From NCBI GenBank assembly GCA_003170575.1, contig PMZB01000183.1, positions 1 to 6,776 of the forward strand: a stretch of 6,776 nt of DNA, given 5' to 3'. The first letter of the stretch is position 1. Every line of letters begins with the position of its first letter. Source of the DNA: Chlamydiia bacterium. Its GTDB lineage: Bacteria; Chlamydiota; Chlamydiia; Chlamydiales; FEN-1388. The notes under the pieces were generated by a model, which had not been told where the DNA came from, ran no database searches, and saw only the letters and a program-made list of their open reading frames with translations. Shown here one piece after another: positions 5,436-6,776 of this stretch. The translations under genes were made by a program, and so were the position numbers.

Positions 5436-5600
5436 GAGCTTTTCTAAAGGATATTTCACTTCGGCTGGCTCAAAACCTGCACGGCATTTTTGAACTCTGG
5501 AGATTCTGCGTTCTGAAGGAGCAGAGTGAACTCAGCCTTTAGAAAGATCAGTCTATTTGCCGAAGTGTCGAGCTTAAAACTCCCTTCAATCAATCTCTTC
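5436..5600 (-). repeat. Repeat copy B: 3' end of the kinase-like remnant
   Basis: This is the partner of the copy at 3657-3819, in the same orientation and about 1.6 kb apart. It covers the last 48 codons (including the stop) of the kinase-like remnant plus about 20 bases downstream. The similar but non-identical sequence points to an old tandem paralogue, not a recent duplication. Confidence 0.8.
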
Positions 5601-6020
5601 AATAGCTCAGCGATGGGGACCTCCTTGATCGAATCATACTTTTGAAGATCTCGGGAGTTAAGATTTTCTAAATCATTACAGATCCATTTAAGCCATACAA
5701 CTTGTTTCATGAGGTATAGTTTTGCTAATTCTGCAGGGGAAGGTTTGTGCCCTAAGTAAGTGCTAAAAAGGAGGTTTTCATGCAACGGATCATGAAAAGC
5801 CATCTCGTTTGCCACGCACGCGACATCGTAGTAAGGGTCTGACTCTCCTGCATCTGCCCAATCGATTGCTTTACACTCGTTTCCAAGATACATGAGATTA
5901 CCACTCCACAGGTCATTGTGGCATGGGAGCTGTAGTCAGATGAGGCCGCAATACATCAACAATGTGGGTATAGATCTCATCCATTTTTGCTATGGGAAGG
6001 GGCGAAGCCTTATTTTTTTC
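5456..6020 (-). pseudogene. Choline-kinase/aminoglycoside-phosphotransferase-like gene, 5'-truncated and frameshifted
   Basis: Kinases of this fold phosphorylate small alcohols such as choline, thiamine or aminoglycosides. The 3' frame is open from 5935 down to the stop at 5456-5458. It encodes the catalytic loop CHNDLWSGN (5897-5923), the metal-binding IDW (Asp in AIDWADAGESDPYYD) and the family's helical C-terminus. The first ATG inside it is at 5893, after the catalytic loop, giving a 145-residue piece that would lack the catalytic Asp. Sequence typical of the region before the loop (MDEIYTHIVDVLRPHLTTAPMP) lies in a different frame and ends at a TGA at 5913-5915. An ancestral MPCHND, with a five-base loss from a tandem ATGCC, would explain the shift. 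The N-lobe is missing: the alignable part ends around 6020, where the neighbouring phosphatase gene's 3' end begins. It is surely non-functional as a kinase. Substrate is undecidable. Confidence 0.75.
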
Positions 6021-6657
6021 GATAAAATTTTGCAGTTAATAACCACTGCGCATAAGCGTTTATAAGAGAGAGCATCTGCAGAAACGTAGGACAAACTCTC
6101 TCTACCGGGGTATTTCGTAGGTCTAGATCTCGTTGTTGAGAAATATGATAGACAAGCTCTGGAACGTTGATCGCCATGTTCTCAATGTCTCCGCCATGTA
6201 CCCAGGTTTCGTAGATTTGTCTTATTTGAGCAAACACCAGGCCAATAGTGAGTGACCTGCCACGTCCAGCTGCACAGTTAACAGCAACTGGACCAGAAGA
6301 AAATAATTGCATTAATTTTAAGAGGGTTAGAACAAGGTTTTCATCTGATACTATTGTCCTATCTACCCAACCTGTAATGTACAGATGGACCATGGTATGA
6401 GAAGGCTTTTGAGGGTGGGTAGCATGAAGAAATGTTACCTCTATAGCAGGAATTTGCCCTTTGCAGCTCTCCATCGTCCCTTGAAGAGTAGTATTCATCT
6501 CTTTTACTTCTATACTCCAGCCGCCTAAGTCCAAGCGAGAGAGAACCGTCTGATCCCAAAATTTTCCACATTCCCGCGGGTTTGCGTCTTTCAGTTCATG
6601 GGCTGAAACAAGCACGCCAACCGTTCTTTCAATGCATTCCCGGATGTAAGGAGCCAC
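6010..6657 (-). CDS. Classical protein tyrosine phosphatase catalytic domain, 5' end incomplete
   Basis: The protein should remove phosphate from phosphotyrosine, and in an intracellular bacterium the likely targets are host proteins. From the first possible start (GTG at 6657, without a ribosome binding site) it has 215 residues. Motifs, in order, are the WVD loop at 97-99 (general acid Asp99), the P-loop VNCAAGRGRS at 126-135 with nucleophile Cys128 and Arg134 (CX5R), and a Q-loop-like segment VPELVYHISQQR at 165-176. The layout is that of classical tyrosine phosphatases, not low-molecular-weight ones. Asn127 replaces the usual His before the cysteine. Recognisable sequence continues in this frame upstream of the GTG to 6750, so the true start lies further 5'. 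No secretion signal can be judged because the N-terminus is missing. Its 3' end overlaps the first bases of the kinase remnant, so the two were joined by rearrangement. Family call is firm; activity is uncertain. Confidence 0.75.
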   Translation of the reverse strand: MAPYIRECIERTVGVLVSAHELKDANPRECGKFWDQTVLSRLDLGGWSIEVKEMNTTLQGTMESCKGQIPAIEVTFLHATHPQKPSHTMVHLYITGWVDRTIVSDENLVLTLLKLMQLFSSGPVAVNCAAGRGRSLTIGLVFAQIRQIYETWVHGGDIENMAINVPELVYHISQQRDLDLRNTPVERVCPTFLQMLSLINAYAQWLLTAKFYRKK

Positions 6658-6776
6658 GTCGGTCTTTTTTGGTACTGGGCTAAGGAGAAAATCGAGCGCT
6701 GGAGTGTGAAGGGAAGTGAAGAATCCATTTGTGACATTTGTTTCATGGTTTCAAAGTAAGCGTCAACGCTACCCAT
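6658..6776 (-). pseudogene. Displaced 5' part of the tyrosine phosphatase gene
   Basis: The phosphatase frame stays open upstream of 6657 to a TGA at 6751-6753. It encodes NGFFTSLHTPALDFLLSPVP and then KKTDVAPYI, which reads smoothly into the annotated protein but contains no start codon. Upstream of that TGA a different frame is open to the window edge, beginning ATGGGT at 6776 (GSVDAYFET). A one-base loss near 6748-6756 would join the two. The window ends here, so it cannot be said whether the ATG at 6776 is the real start or whether the frame continues outside. Confidence 0.5.

Noticed and set aside
1..6776. CRISPR array, tRNA or rRNA genes.
   Set aside because: No regularly spaced repeats and no cloverleaf or rRNA-like segments were seen on reading; the intergenic gaps are short and accounted for.

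Overview
The window looks like chromosome from a member of the Chlamydiota, most likely an amoeba-associated 'Chlamydia-like' lineage rather than Chlamydia itself. The call rests on two genes. One is a Tlc/Npt-type nucleotide transport protein, a family confined mainly to Chlamydiota, Rickettsiales and plastids. The other is a phosphatidylserine decarboxylase with a GGS rather than LGST processing site. No genus is claimed, because no search could be run.

Layout. (1) 1-1350, plus strand: a probable promoter, a small signal-peptide protein and psd, the two genes sharing an ATGA stop/start. (2) 1446-2933, minus strand: the nucleotide transporter, convergent with psd. (3) 3059-3556, minus strand: an unrecognised 165-residue protein with a good promoter, ribosome binding site and probable terminator. 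(4) 3657-3819: a C-terminal scrap of a kinase-like gene, about 89 % identical to the end of a longer remnant at 5456-6020. (5) 3893-4486, plus strand: a HigB/HigA-type toxin-antitoxin locus. Its promoter carries a palindromic operator. The toxin reading frame is broken by a one-base shift, while the antitoxin is intact and starts inside the toxin's second half behind a perfect AGGAGG. (6) 4494-5348, minus strand: a zinc-dependent nucleoside/nucleobase deaminase-fold protein with an apparent N-terminal signal peptide, which is unusual for this fold. (7) 5456-6020, minus strand: a choline-kinase/aminoglycoside-phosphotransferase-like gene that has lost its 5' part and has a frameshift just before its catalytic loop. 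(8) 6010-6776, minus strand: a classical tyrosine-phosphatase catalytic domain (WVD loop and CX5R loop) whose 5' end lies in another frame and/or outside the window.

The left half is housekeeping for an intracellular parasite: membrane phospholipid synthesis and nucleotide exchange with the host. The right half is accessory DNA in decay: three interrupted frames, one partial duplication and an antitoxin that has outlived its toxin. Set among these are proteins that could act on host signalling (phosphatase) or host/periplasmic nucleobases (exported deaminase). psd and the transporter are intact over more than 2.4 kb, so the breaks probably reflect relaxed selection, but sequencing error at each break cannot be excluded from sequence alone. 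The best candidate for something undescribed is the exported deaminase, followed by the phosphatase.
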